Below are positions 28,479 through 39,800 of a DNA stretch of 64,000 nucleotides, piece after piece (the stretch's first letter is position 1; each line of letters starts with the position of its first letter). The notes under the pieces were generated by a model, which did no database searches, had not been told where the DNA came from, and saw nothing but the letters and a program-made list of their open reading frames with translations. The position numbers were made by a program, and so were the translations under genes. This DNA comes from Phylloscopus collybita (Eukaryota; Chordata; Aves; Passeriformes; Phylloscopidae): contig JAJNNQ010000013.1 of the NCBI GenBank assembly GCA_027886175.1, positions 5,289,501 to 5,353,500 of the forward strand. Direction: 5' to 3'.

Positions 28479-28576
28479 AATCTATTGCAAAAGAAGGCAA
28501 TACAGAACATGAGCCCTTTGCTGTAACCCAAAACCAGTGCTGGTACAAAGCTGATACAGTCTCCTTTCCACAGCTA

Positions 28577-28615
28577 TTAAAACCTTGCCCTAAAATACTT
28601 AGGGCAAGGTTTTAA
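28577..28615. repeat. Perfect 17-bp inverted repeat (hairpin), 5-nt loop
   Basis: Arm TTAAAACCTTGCCCTAA (28577-28593) and its exact reverse complement (28599-28615) surround AATAC. Confidence 0.95.
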
Positions 28616-29446
28616 AATACATTAATTCTACTGAAGATAAAGGATCATCTACATTTTATAGGTTCAGCTACAGCTGGCAATTTCTCAATCCCACCATTTA
28701 GTTAGGAAACATCTCTATGCCACCTCTTTATGTTTGCTTCACCCATTTTAATGAGCTGAGTGTTTCTGTCCCAGGTCTCCAAGTTCACTCGCTTACACAC
28801 TCGGGTATCTGTTGCAATATCTGTCTCTTGTACTGCCTGCCATCCTCTATTCACCTCTCCTCTTTCTTTTCCCTTCACAGGAAGCCTTACTCTGCTGGTC
28901 AGTTCTTTCATGCCAAGAAAGGAACAGCCCCCTCACAATGACCCTGCAGTGATGACTACAACCTAAGTGCTGGTGAGTGTTAACACCCCAAAAGAACTCT
29001 CTCACTAAGCTCAGGAGGCTGCACAGGATCAAGAAGCTGATCTTGGACAGTATTTTGGTTTGTATTTCAAGCTGACCCTACCATAAACTCTCTTTTATAG
29101 TAACATAAATCAAAGGTGAAAAAACATAAAGTCCTCAAGTGCCCATAAAACATTCCAAATCCCTGGATTTAAATGGCTACAGTCAGCTTTCAGAACAATT
29201 CCCAGATCTAAACTGATGTCATACGTGATGCTGGTAGACAAATAAAAATTTCCTTAATTAAATTCCACCTGGAACACCAGGGAAAAAAAGACATCAATAC
29301 AGCTTCCTCACGGATTAGTGACATTCTTTGAAAACAAGGGAACTACTCTGTACCTCAGTAGTTTAGAATGGCCTAAGGAGAATTTGATTTCCCCCTGTCA
29401 ATTTGTTACAATACCTTGAAATATTTTGGAAGTGAAAACAAAAGCA

Positions 29447-29535
29447 AACTAACAAAAAACTAACCAAACAAAAAACCAAACAAACAAAAATCCAAACAGA
29501 AACAAATAAACAAACAAACAAAACAAAAAAACACC
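29447..29535. repeat. (CAAA)n-rich tract
   Basis: Imperfect CAAA and CAAAA repeats on the plus strand. Confidence 0.85.
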
Positions 29536-29829
29536 CTAGGAAAACAATATACTGACTCCCTATGAGTGACAAAAATCACAGATCAACTTTATTCTGTGTT
29601 TCCCAAATATTCTTTACAGTAACCCTAAAACTTTTTCAAGCCACTGAAAATATTTTTTTTAAAGTTCCAAAATATTTTCTTGCAAAGCTGTTTTCTTCTT
29701 TCAGTAAATGGGATCGTATCTACATCTCAAAATGTAACCTTCAGAAACTGACATGTCAGTCAAAAAACCCCAACCCCCACATGCCAAAATCTTGAGAAAG
29801 GCATAACTCAGACCAGTTTTCCCCATCAT

Positions 29830-29852
29830 AAAAAAAAAAAAAAAAAAAAAAA
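29830..29852. repeat. Poly(A) run, 23 bases
   Basis: Uninterrupted A homopolymer. Confidence 0.92.
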
Positions 29853-29974
29853 GGCTAGCAATACAAAATATCATTAGAAAAGATCAATCAGAACTTATAC
29901 TTAAAAGACTTCTCCAAACAGGCACACAGGAGAAATCAGTGGCTGAACTAGAGTTCTCATTCCTTAAGAAACTT

Positions 29975-30029
29975 GTATCTTTTAACATTTATTTTATACC
30001 TGGGTATCTTTTAACATTTATTTTATACC
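29975..30029. repeat. Two perfect 26-bp tandem copies
   Basis: GTATCTTTTAACATTTATTT plus TATACC occurs at 29975-30000 and again at 30004-30029, separated by 3 bases. Confidence 0.95.
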
Positions 30030-30358
30030 AAACCAGGTAGAAGTGTTGAAGTGTCAACGTGTTTAGCTATATAAATCATTTCCAAAACATTCAATTCATA
30101 AATATACAAATATTTTGTTTACACACACCATATTTTTAAACAGAACACTGTGTTATTCCAGAATGAAAGCCTTTAAATTGATTTGACATTTAACTACATC
30201 TGCTCTATGAGCTATAGGAAGCTATAGGCGAGCAATCCCTCACTACCTGCTGTCCCCTGTAACTGTAACAAACACCTCCTCGGAGAACCTGGCACTACAG
30301 ATCCCACAGATTGGTCAGAGCAGAAACACTGTGTCCAGAGGAAATGTTGATAGACAAA

Positions 30359-30963
30359 TGTCCTAGGTTACAATGTAAAATTGTGCCCAAGGTATGTATT
30401 CTATCCCCATGAGCTGTTGGAGCCAAGGTGGGGCACTGTTTTCCTTATCTTCTGTTAACGAGCCCAACAATGCCTTCCCGGAAGAAGTTATCTCTGTTTA
30501 ATGGGCCATCAAGGACCCATTGCATGACTCATAGGATGGAATCATCCCATTGTGAGATGCTCTGCCCAGGGGGAGGAGCCAAGCATTCCCACCTGGATAT
30601 AATCCAGGGTTTGAGACCTTATGAGCAGCTTTTATCCACTGGACTCCCAGAGGAGACAAGAGCTACCAGATGGAATCACTGCTTTGACAAGAACATCTCA
30701 TCTGGTTCCACCGGATTCCTGGAGGAAGACTGGACCCTTCTCACCATCACTGGACTCTTCTCTCTCAGGATCATCTCTACTCCAACAGAACTACATCTGC
30801 CATTCCAGGAGGACTTACTTTTGGACTGCTTCCAACACCCTGACCAACAGGGTGTCACGTTGTATTGTTCCATTTATTTTATTTTACCTTTTTTTCCTCT
30901 CTTCTCCTATTAAATTGTATCTCTGACTGGGAGTCTCACTGGTTTTGCTTTCAAACCAGCACA
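30359..30963 (+). mobile_element. Solo LTR, same family as 14126-14894
   Basis: This 605-bp LTR starts TGTCCTAGGTT and ends CCAGCACA. Its internal blocks match the LTR at 14126 (TCATCCCATTGTGAGATGCT, GACTGGACCCTTCTCACCAT, CACCCTGACCAACAGGGTGT and others). In plus orientation a TATA box (GGATATAAT, about 30594) precedes an ATTAAA signal (about 30909), as in a U3-R-U5 order. The flanks ACAAA (30354-30358) and AGAAA (30964-30968) could be a 5-bp target duplication with one mismatch. It lacks internal genes. Its 3' part differs from the 14126 copy, so these are probably different subfamilies. Confidence 0.82.
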
Positions 30964-32673
30964 AGAAACATAATTCATAAGAGCACTGGGTTAGAAGGCT
31001 CATAACCTGTGAGGCACAGGCATTCTAAAGATGTTTGTTGAACCAGCTGGAAATCACATTTCTGATTTCTCACTACAAAGCCACAAGAGAATCCCGACAG
31101 AGAACACATGGTGGAAAACTCCACAGCACTCCTAGTGACACCAACAACCCCTGGTATGCTCCAGGAGAAGAGCAGCAGACCATCAACAAGTCCTTTATAT
31201 CAAAGTGCTGACAAAATGGCAATCCAAAACTCACAAAGGAAAAAGAAAAACCTTATTCACTTTTCCAGATTGAATGATATCCACGGGACTAACGTACCCT
31301 TTTCTAAAAAATAAGCCAATTAAAGAAAAAATTCACAAGATTCATGTTTCTATACAATTCAGCTGGAAGAACCCAAAAGACTAATGATTGCAGGGGCTAA
31401 TGATCAGGATCATAAATAGGTCACAAATAACTATATAAGAAAAACATAAAATTATTTTCTTAGTACATAAGCAAGAAGTATTGCCTTCATATAAAAACCA
31501 AGCCAGTACTTCATACTATGTACTCATATCACCCCCACTTCTTTAAGACCAATAAAAGAATAAAACAAAAGCCAAAGGTTGGCTCTTTCTCTTCACTAAC
31601 CATACCTGGATGAGCAAAAGTATCAGAGCTGGACATTAAACCAAATGCAGGGTGTTTATGAAATAAATATATTATTTAAAGCACCTAATTACACCATCAT
31701 ATATCTGCATTAAAAAGTTGGCGTTATCTAATGTCTTTCAAGAGATTCATCCCCATAAATTAGAGATTTATAACCCCTCCATAGCTTATTCACAGACTAA
31801 TTTTGTAAACTCAAGCATCATATATAATCAAAATGGTATTTAATAGCATATGGCAAGAAATTTATGGGATGTTGACATACTTCATGTTTCAGTTATTTAC
31901 AAATATGACTGGAGTATTTTGCAAATTACTGTTTTCATCTCAGATTTTTAGGTTCTGAATTATATTTTCAGAATTGTATTTTTTCTCTTCAGAATTATAT
32001 TTTTCATCAAAAAAGTTATGGAACAAAATTATATTTCACTTGTATAGCAAATAGCAGACACCAAAAAAAGTTAGATCTATGTTGAAAAATTGGGCTTTTT
32101 TCACCTATTACCACTTGTTGTTTTTCTGAAAAAAGAGAAGAGAAAAGAAAAAAAAAAGGAAAAAAAGGGAAAAAAACCGCAACCCACCTATTCTTTTACT
32201 CATATCTACATTTAGCATAAATGCTCACAACAGCTCTTCTACAATCTCCAGTGATTTTTCAGTCCCCAAAGATGCATTTCATTCTTTACATTTAGCAATA
32301 CACATTTATGTCTAACTCAAAAAACTCACATCAAATAATCACAAGTGCTCTTAAGCTTAAACTGACTTACAACCAAGAATTACTTTTGACATAATAAAAA
32401 AGAAATACAGCTTCCAGATGAAAAGATACATTCTTTTTTTTTTTTTTTCCAGATGAACAGTCTCAATCACATGGATAAAATTTAATTTAATTCCAAGAAG
32501 CAACTGATAGGAGCAGGAGAGTATCAGATAATACTAAGCAACTAACTGGATATTCGTAAATGCCTAACACAAATATATATTTCACATGCCAAAAAAACCA
32601 CACAATTTTAAGCAGTTGCAGAAATTGAGCAGGCTGTGTTAGTAAGAAAAGGTGCCCTACACCATCTACTTAC

Positions 32674-32767
32674 TAGCATGCTTATCTGCAAGCATTATAA
32701 GGCTGTTAGAAATATCTCTTCGCCTGTAAAAACACACCACTTTTGCTTCCACGTTCCCATTGGCAGT
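32674..32767 (-). CDS. MTA3: MTA3 coding exon 3 (residues 33-63)
   Basis: This 94-nt exon encodes [20 protein letters not shown] followed by [11 protein letters not shown], the BAH-domain core conserved through the MTA family ([15 protein letters not shown] is nearly invariant). It starts in phase 0 after a pyrimidine-rich acceptor ending TTTTGTAG (AG at 32769-32768). It ends one base into a codon at GCTA|GTAAGT, a near-perfect donor (GT at 32673-32672). A Ser stands where I recall Thr in human MTA3 (ISN-T-LIM), a conservative change. The next coding exon is about 20 kb away (12430-12556), so intron 3 is by far the largest intron visible here. Confidence 0.96.
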
Positions 32768-34606
32768 CTACAAAAGAGAGAGAAAATCAAGTCAGAATGT
32801 ATCCCTCCTCAGCTGAGTAATACAAATTAAACGCTCTCTGCCTGGAGTGCTCCCTCATATCAGTAGTTCTCACATGATCAGTCAAGCTGAAATCAACAGA
32901 ATTACTCCAATAAATAAAATCTTCTTGAGAGAGGCCAGTGCCAATTTCAGACCAGACAAGAGGATTAACTACAATTATTGAGTCCTCAGAATTTGTATTT
33001 TATTCAGGTGTTCAGAGGCGCAATGCCAGTATCACGCTAATGTAAGAATCCTTGTGAACATCTCTTTACAATCCAGCTTCAGACAGAAATGTATATGTCA
33101 AAATACTCTAGCATTTTTTCAGAACCTCATTTCATATAACATCTATTGAAAAAGTCTTTTTGAAAGACTTTCGAAAAGTTTATTTGAAAAAGTCACAACA
33201 GCTCCTAAAATAAAAGAGCTATTTATTTCAGTGTGGTTTTCATGGCACATGACAGGGACCAAGATCTATAAAAAATTTACTAATATTTGAAGAACTGTAT
33301 CCTCCTCCTTGAAGGGTACAGAAGTACTTCTTTACCTTGAGTTACTTATTTAATACTAAAAGGTATAATATTTCGATAAAGTTTCTTACCAAAAAAAAAG
33401 TATTGTCCCTGGTAGAACAATAATCAAAGCAATTCATTACATATTTACATAATACCTCCACATTTGCTTGATACCTTTAGCACAGAAAACCAAACCATTC
33501 ACATTTAAGATGTCTGGACTACAACCTCCAAGCTCTCTTTAAGAAAAAAAAAAAAATCCATACATGACTGTTTTCCTCTGCACAAGCAAGATTAAATTAT
33601 AGCAGTGCAATTTAAAGACAATAAACATTACATTCAATACATGATTGGAATCACATCAATTACTGTGAATAAAAAATTTCCTTCTCCAATAAAAGCCAAA
33701 AATTATTTGCCATGCACAAGTTCAGTGGATGTTATGTTGGACAGCACTAACAGTAAACATGGTTGATGTCTGCTATGGCATAGTTTCATTATGTTTCATA
33801 GTTTCATATGTTTCATAATAAGAAGAAAACCATTTGCAAGTCACCATTTTTTAAATTTACTTTCTAACCAGTGGGAAAAAAAAATTACTTAATCATTACT
33901 TACATCACGATGAGCATTTTGATAATTAACTTTTGATGTAGTGCATCAGTAAGTTTTAATACTGCTTGAGGGAAAAGTAAAAAAAATAATACATATAGAA
34001 AATCCACACTATTCTTAGTAGTGCAAGGCTGAAGAAAAATAATCATGTTTTCCCCAAATTGACAGTCCATAGAGCCTCCATTTAGGAGGAAATACATTAG
34101 GAAAATACACTCAGGATAAAGACAGAAAACACAGTCTGTACTTTATTCAAAATCGCATTCTTCCTTCCCAGCTGCCAAAAGGCAGAGCAATAAGCAGCCA
34201 CAGAAGTCACATACTCTGTTATTTGATCACTGCAAAGTCTCCCTGGTACCTTCCAGCTCTTTAAACGCCTATCCAAGAGCAGACACATTACATGGTGGCT
34301 GTCATTCCAGATGGATTCACAGTGTCATCGTCAGCCAGAGAATTCAATTCATTCATTTCTCCAAGAATTCATAGGCATCGTTAGAAAATTTTTGCAGCAG
34401 AGTAATCCTGTTCACCAGGAAGGAGCAACTGGGTGTTTCCTTAGGTAACAGGGTAGAATTACAGGATATCACAGAGCAAGTGTTCCAAGTAACCACCAGA
34501 AAACCCTACCACAGCAGAAATCTCAAGGGATGGAAATAATTCTCTGGTTTCAACAAGCACACTGACTTGTTGCCAAAAGTTAAGAAAGAATCTTAGATAT
34601 TTGTAC
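32768..34606 (-). other. MTA3: MTA3 intron 2
   Basis: This 1.8-kb AT-rich intron has a good donor (AAG|GTACAA) and acceptor (TTTTGTAG). Nothing recognisable lies inside except a local cluster of short GTTTCAT repeats near 33780-33825 and a short A run near 33543-33556. Confidence 0.9.
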
Positions 34607-34674
34607 CTTGTTAAGTTCTTCAATTCTCCTAATGAGATATGGATTGCTGGAAGAATTTTCAAAATAAACATAAT
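34607..34674 (-). CDS. MTA3: MTA3 coding exon 2 (residues 10-32)
   Basis: This 68-nt exon completes codon 10 (the G from exon 1 plus AT gives Asp) and encodes [20 protein letters not shown] followed by LNK, which matches the start of the MTA-family BAH domain almost letter for letter. The acceptor is a long pyrimidine tract ending TTCTTGCAG (AG at 34676-34675). The donor is AACAAG|GTACAA (GT at 34606-34605). It ends in phase 0 and joins exon 3 without a frame break. BAH domains mediate chromatin contacts; in MTA proteins this region is N-terminal to the ELM2 and SANT domains that recruit HDAC1/2, which lie outside this window. Confidence 0.96.
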
Positions 34675-36785
34675 CTGCAAGAAAAAAAGGGAAAGTCACT
34701 GAAATACCAAAAATTATGTAAAGACATAACATTATTAGTGCAAAAAATTTCTTCTAAACCTAAAAGTTTTCAAAGGGTTGAGATTTCTTCATAAATGTTG
34801 GGACAATAATGTATTCCTATGCTGAGATTTAATATAATTTGTTCCTAAATTCTGGTTATAACTGCACTACACCTGCTTTAACAATCGTGCTGGAGAAAAG
34901 TTGAATGCTTTGCATTGAAGCTTACACTGTAATCCAGTAATTTACACACTTCATAAATCTTGATGGACAAGGAGCAACTTCTCACAATCAATGAGGGAAG
35001 ATTTAGGAACTGAGCACTTTAGTGAGTTTCTGTATTATGGAGATCAACATTTCTGTTAAGAGATGACACCTCATATTTATGATCAGGTGCTGTGGCAGTA
35101 CAGTTGTCCCAATGAGTAATGTATGTTTTATGATATTTGCTCTTGTTGTTAGCTCTGCCCAGTAAGATGCAAACTATATCAAGCAGGAATTGTCATGAGC
35201 TTAGCAAGGATCTTGCAGGACAAAGTCTCTTCCAGCATCATTAATATAAAAGTACTTTCATAGAGCGTATGGAAGTTTACTCATATCCTGAAAGCTGCTC
35301 CCATGTAACATAGAAAGAATTGACATGCAGGGCATTTCCTTCAATAGTTTTCTGAAAACTTGTATTTCAATGAAAAAGTGCCCATCAAATGCCAAGCACA
35401 CTTTAAATTTGATATTGGACTTTTGCACCGTGCACCTTGCAAACTTTGTTTTTAAAAATCGGATGAGAAACTGTAACAACGTATAAAAGTCTTCTGCAAC
35501 ACTTCAATACAATGAAAAGGAACTTCAGGTAGTTCTAATGAAAGAATATGATCTCTGGAAAGTGTCCACGATTGCTTATTAAGATTACAACGAAAAAAGG
35601 GAGAACTGGTGACCTAAGAGGTAAACCCTACCCACTACCTGCTCAGAGAAGGATTACTTTCATGAGTAAAGGCTGATGAGACTGCAATCTAAACGCCCTA
35701 ATGAGGGAGGATGCAGATGGAAGACTTGCGGCTCTATCAGCATATCTCAAAACACTTGCAGAAAGGGACTCAAACTATTATCACCCCTCATTTCCACGCA
35801 TCTTCCCTCTCAGCTCTGGCTGTTAAGAAAGCAGAAGGCTAGAGCGGTTTTTGAGCACCCAGCACTGCACACCTAACTTGAGCGGTGCACCTGAGCCATA
35901 GCACCGGGCACACCGCCACGTTCGTTCCCTCGGCGAGGGAGCAAAAGTTATCCATGTCATTTTCGACAGGCTGGGAACGGGAAGACAAACGTTCGCCGTG
36001 TTTTTCACCGCCTAAATGCCCTCTCCCCCCCGCCCCTCGCCAAGCAGTCACGTATCAGGGCGCTCCTCAGGGGTCACGGCGGTAAGCAAGGGAAGCTAAC
36101 AGAAATCCCCCGGTTACACAGCCGGATTAATTATTTATCCCCGGCAGACCAAGGAAGGCGCGGAGAAACTCCTCGCCGTGAGAGCGAGGGAGGGCTCGGG
36201 GGCAGGGGAGCGGCGCGGAGGGCAGCGCCCCCGGGGTGGGCTCGGGCTGCCGTGCGCACCGCCCCGCACCGCGCCGCGCCGCGCCGCCAGGGCCCGCCAG
36301 GCCGCGCCGGGGCCGGCCCGGCCCGGGGCCGCACGGCCGGGCAGGCGGAGCCCCGCTCGCCCCGCGGGGCCCGGCGGGCGGCCCCTCTGCCGCTCTCCGG
36401 GGAAGGAGGCGAGGCGCGAAGGGCGGCCGTGCCCGGCCCGCGGTGCGGGGGCTGAGCCGGCGGCGCCGCTGCCCCCTTCCCCGCGGAGGGCGGCGCTGCC
36501 CTTCTCCTCCTCGGCGGCGGGGGCCGGGCTCCCACCCGGCGCACGGGGCCGGCGGGGGAGGAACCTGCGTCCTCCCCCTCCGCCCCGCGGAGGGCCCGGC
36601 GACCCTTTTGCCGGACCGGCTGCCGCCTCCCGCCGCCCGCCCGGGCCCGGCCGCCCCGCTGGGGACCGCGCCGGCCCCAGGGGCCGCGGCGCCGCTCTTG
36701 GCCCCGGCCCGGCGAGCGCGGCCCGGCGGGGCCCCCCGGCCGTGCGCGGGGGGCTCGGTGCGGGCGCTGCCGAGTCCCCACATAC
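34675..36785 (-). other. MTA3: MTA3 intron 1
   Basis: This 2.1-kb intron has its 5' end (high coordinates) inside the CpG island and the rest AT-rich. The donor GTATGT is followed by several hundred bases of very GC-rich sequence, which on both strands stays open in several frames by composition alone. I see no repeats or extra exons in it. Confidence 0.88.
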
Positions 36786-36813
36786 CTCCCACTCGGTACA
36801 TGTTGGCCGCCAT
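36786..36813 (-). CDS. MTA3: MTA3 coding exon 1 (residues 1-9)
   Basis: This is the first coding exon of metastasis-associated protein 3, a subunit of the nuclear NuRD deacetylase/remodelling corepressor. On the minus strand the ATG at 36813-36811 opens the peptide MAANMYRVG, the characteristic MTA-family N terminus, and the last base (36786) is the first base of the next codon. It is followed by a consensus donor (GAG|GTATGT, GT at 36785-36784). The start context is strong, with G at -3 and G at +4. The family is known to begin with a BAH domain, and this exon supplies its first residues. The exon sits in a CpG island, as expected for a first exon. The frame stays open upstream to another ATG at 36945 (see findings), but the conserved family start is preferred. 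The 5' UTR extends to higher coordinates; the transcription start cannot be read from sequence. Confidence 0.95.
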
Positions 36814-36831
36814 GTCTGCGCTCTGCGCCGC

Positions 36832-36855
36832 CCTCCTCCTCCTCCTCCTCCTCCT
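36832..36855. repeat. (CTC)n trinucleotide tract 5' of MTA3 ATG
   Basis: About eight CTC units on the plus strand, reading (GAG)n in the MTA3 sense, 19-42 nt upstream of the initiator ATG. It codes for nothing in the accepted MTA3 frame but would lie in the 5' UTR. Confidence 0.92.
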
Positions 36856-39800
36856 GCCGCCTCTGCCGGGCCGGGCTGGGCAAGGAGGGAGCGGCTCCCG
36901 CCGCCGCCCCCCCGCGCCGCGCTCGCCCCCACCCCGCGCCGCCACCCCTCCCCGCCCGGGCGCAGGACACAGCGCCCCACGGGGCCGCCGCCGCCGCTTC
37001 CGGAGCCGCCGGCGGGGAAGGGGTTAAAGGGGCGCCCCCGCCGCTCCCCCCGCGCACCGGCCCCGGGGCGGGTCGCGGGCAGGGCCCGGCCGCAGGTGGG
37101 GTGGGGCGGCCCGGCCGGGCGGTGCCGGGGGAGGTGCGGCTGTGGGGCCGCGCTCCCCGCCGTGCCCGAAGCGCGCCACGTTTTGCGGGCTCCCGCCCCT
37201 TTGTCCCTCTCCTCTCCGGCCCTCCTCGGACTTGGGGTTTTTTTGGTGTTTGCCTCTTCCCCGGAGCGGCCCAGGGGGGGTCTCTCCCTTTTGGCAACTC
37301 TGAGTAGTATCCCAGAAAAAGTTTGTTTCTTGCTCAGCACCTGTTGGTGAGGGGTTTGGTGGCCCCTTTGTTCGCCTCCGGAGCGCGGTCCCACGGGCGG
37401 CTCCGGCGCCCCCAGCCCGCCCCGGGCACGGTGTCTCTGGGAGCTCTCCGCCTTGGGCAGGAGGCGGCTTGCTCGCAACAGGCAGCAGAAAACATCTACG
37501 ACAGAATAAAGACAAATCTAGCCGCTTGTCTCGGAGGCAGGAAGCGTCGAAAGAGATGCTTTCAAATCATCCGCTGAGAGAGATGCTCAAAAACATCAAT
37601 ACTGATGTAAGCCGTTTCCCCCGTTTATACAAAGTTCACACCATAAGAAACAATCCATACACTTTACAAACAAATTGATCCTGCTGTGGCATGCTTCCTG
37701 GGAAGAGAAATGCTTGTTATCATCTTCCTGCAACGAAGGGGGTGATTTATTACCTGTTTTATGTCCTGGATATTTACGTGTGCAGCTTGAGTGTTACAAA
37801 GCTAAAATTTCACTTCATCCTGAGCTGCAGAAAAATGTGTTGATTAGAAGAAGGATGATCTCTGGAATTTCAAACTATTATATCCTGTCTTTCTTTGCTT
37901 CTCTAAGCAAATCTGAGGCAATTAAATTAAGTTTTTGGCTACTTCTAGGACACTTTTAATTTCCCAAGTGACTACAACTATGTGTCAAAACGGCGACTGA
38001 GAAGCAAATTTCTGAAACATATGTAACAGGCATGTGATACAGTGATTTATTCTTCTTTTGAAAACAGCAACACATTCAAGCATTGCAAGGGAAAAAAAGG
38101 AAATTTTCCTCTCTTGAAACATCTGTGGGAGCTGAAAACAAAGTCAGCAGAAGCTCCTTGGGAAGTACCAGCTCTGTGCAGCTGGGTATTTCCAGAGGCA
38201 CAATAACATGGCCTTAGCAGAGCCCTGAGGTGTTATTTTTGCTCTCCTGGTTTACTGCTTGGGTAAACGAAACAGGTTAAGCTTTCGAGGCAAGAGAACC
38301 GTTAATTCAAACAGCTGGTTTGTCATAGCCATTACCAATTAAACAAAAAGCCTCCAAGCTCTTTTCCTCATTTTAAGCCTGCACTTGGACGTTGGCAGGA
38401 CATTTACAATGTCCCCTCATCCAGCAAGGAGGGGGTTTGGTCAGAAACAGACCATGGCTTCCATCAGCTGAAGGCATGGACCGTGGAAGAGGAGGGCAGC
38501 TCCTGAAGATACAGAAGGTGAGAGGTGAGCCCAGGGAAGCCCACTGCCCCAGGCTGTCCTTTCAGGTGGGCAGCCTGAAAATAGTAAGAAAATCACCCTT
38601 ACCTAAAGCTGCCAGACTTGAGGCTGCATCACAGACCAGACAAATGGAGAAAGAATGACAATTTTAAACCTCAGTACCCATCACTGGGCTTTATTGTTGA
38701 CAGTAACAGGGCTCACACAGTCAGCACCAGCACAGCCTGAGGTGCCCAGCATGTCCATACTTCAAGGTCACTGCTTTGGGGGTGGGCACAGCCTGCTAGT
38801 GGATACAGAGTTGCAGCACTGGCAGTAAATTTTACTTTGGTGTAACATATACAAAAGCCTGGATACAGTTTATTTTCAGTGCTCTCTCGGTGTAGAGAAT
38901 GGGAAAAATTAAAATTATGTAAACATCTTCATTTTTCTAGATTAAGTAGAATGGAAAGCTCTCATTTCAACTATAAGACTGTTAAGAAAAAAAACAAAAG
39001 ATATATGAAGTGTGTTTAGCTATAGACTGAGATTACTTTCAAAAGAAACCACATTTCTGTGGCAATTTAATTTAAGATGCAAGACTGATTATTCCTCTTA
39101 GAGACACAGGTTACCTGTGAGCTTCCTTTTGTAATTTTCTTTGTTGTGCCACCCTGAGCAGCTCATCATTCCTCCTCAAGGTCCTTCAAAGAAAAGCCAA
39201 GAGGGAAAGAATGGAGTGTTAGAGGGATCATTTTAAAGCACAGGCTAAATTGCCACCATGGTGAGCTAGATCAGCAGTCCTGAAAGAGATGGACATCAGG
39301 CACTGAGGACCTTTCATGGTATTCCCAACACAGTACCTATAAGATTGACTGGAGCTATACAATTGTCTTAATGTATTTAAAATAACACTATTATGATATT
39401 TCTTTTTCCATTAGAGGTAGTACAAAAATTTTCACCTTTTCTTCATAGGCAATTTAAAGCTTTTTTTTCTTACCTGTGGAATTACGTGGACACAGGTAAT
39501 GGGAATCTGCTATCAGAGAATTTTATTCCTGAATTTTCATTTTTTTTCAAATTTTCCACTATTACGGAACCAAGATGAAAGTTTTTAAAAGTTCTGACAG
39601 TTTTATCATTCCATGAAATCATAGCATAAGAGAACTTCCATTGCAGCTGTCATACAGCATCTTGTTTCGTGTCCATAGAATTTAATTTCAAAGTTTCCCG
39701 ATTTCAAAAGTTCCTTAGTTACAAAAACTCCAAATCCTAACACCACCAACCTCACCACCAAAACATGTCCAACCTATAAGCTTCCTCAGAATTGAAGACA

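Larger units (their letters stand above)
12557..32673 (-). other. MTA3: MTA3 intron 3 (about 20 kb)
   Basis: This is the intron between exons 4 and 3, bounded by a good donor at 32673 and acceptor at 12557. It holds nested LTRs (14064-15255), a long CR1 fragment (about 17475-18295), a short CR1 tail (about 28415-28478), a solo LTR (30359-30963), a CA-rich tract (about 16478-16518), a CATATA microsatellite (23254-23280), A-rich tracts (26418-26515; 29447-29535; 29830-29852), a (GTTTT)n tract (27983-28013) and two long perfect hairpins (24035-24082, 28577-28615). I see no additional protein gene. Confidence 0.9.
35880..37480. promoter_or_regulatory. CpG island covering MTA3 promoter and first exon
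   Basis: This is about 1.6 kb of extremely GC-rich, CpG-dense DNA in otherwise AT-rich surroundings, containing MTA3 coding exon 1 near its centre. GC boxes (GGGGCGGG-type) occur, for example around 37060-37075, and no convincing TATA box precedes the exon. This is the expected architecture of a broadly used promoter. A (CTC)n tract at 36832-36855, which reads as (GAG)n in the MTA3 sense, lies about 20-40 nt 5' of the ATG and is probably in the 5' UTR. CpG density drops sharply beyond about 37.5 kb. Whether transcription also fires rightward is not shown by the sequence. Confidence 0.85.

Noticed and set aside
30428..30926. 161-codon and 101-codon open frames
   Set aside because: They lie wholly within the solo LTR at 30359-30963 and are chance frames.
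36127..37515. Very long open frames (up to 447 codons) on both strands
   Set aside because: They arise from the GC-rich CpG island, where stop codons are rare; the predicted proteins are Pro/Arg/Gly/Ala-rich in every frame. Only the short MTA3 exon 1 has family support.
38560..38700. Cluster of splice-like sites and an AATAAA on the minus strand
   Set aside because: The donor and acceptor would enclose an intron of only about 33 bp and the flanking frames are broken; judged chance.
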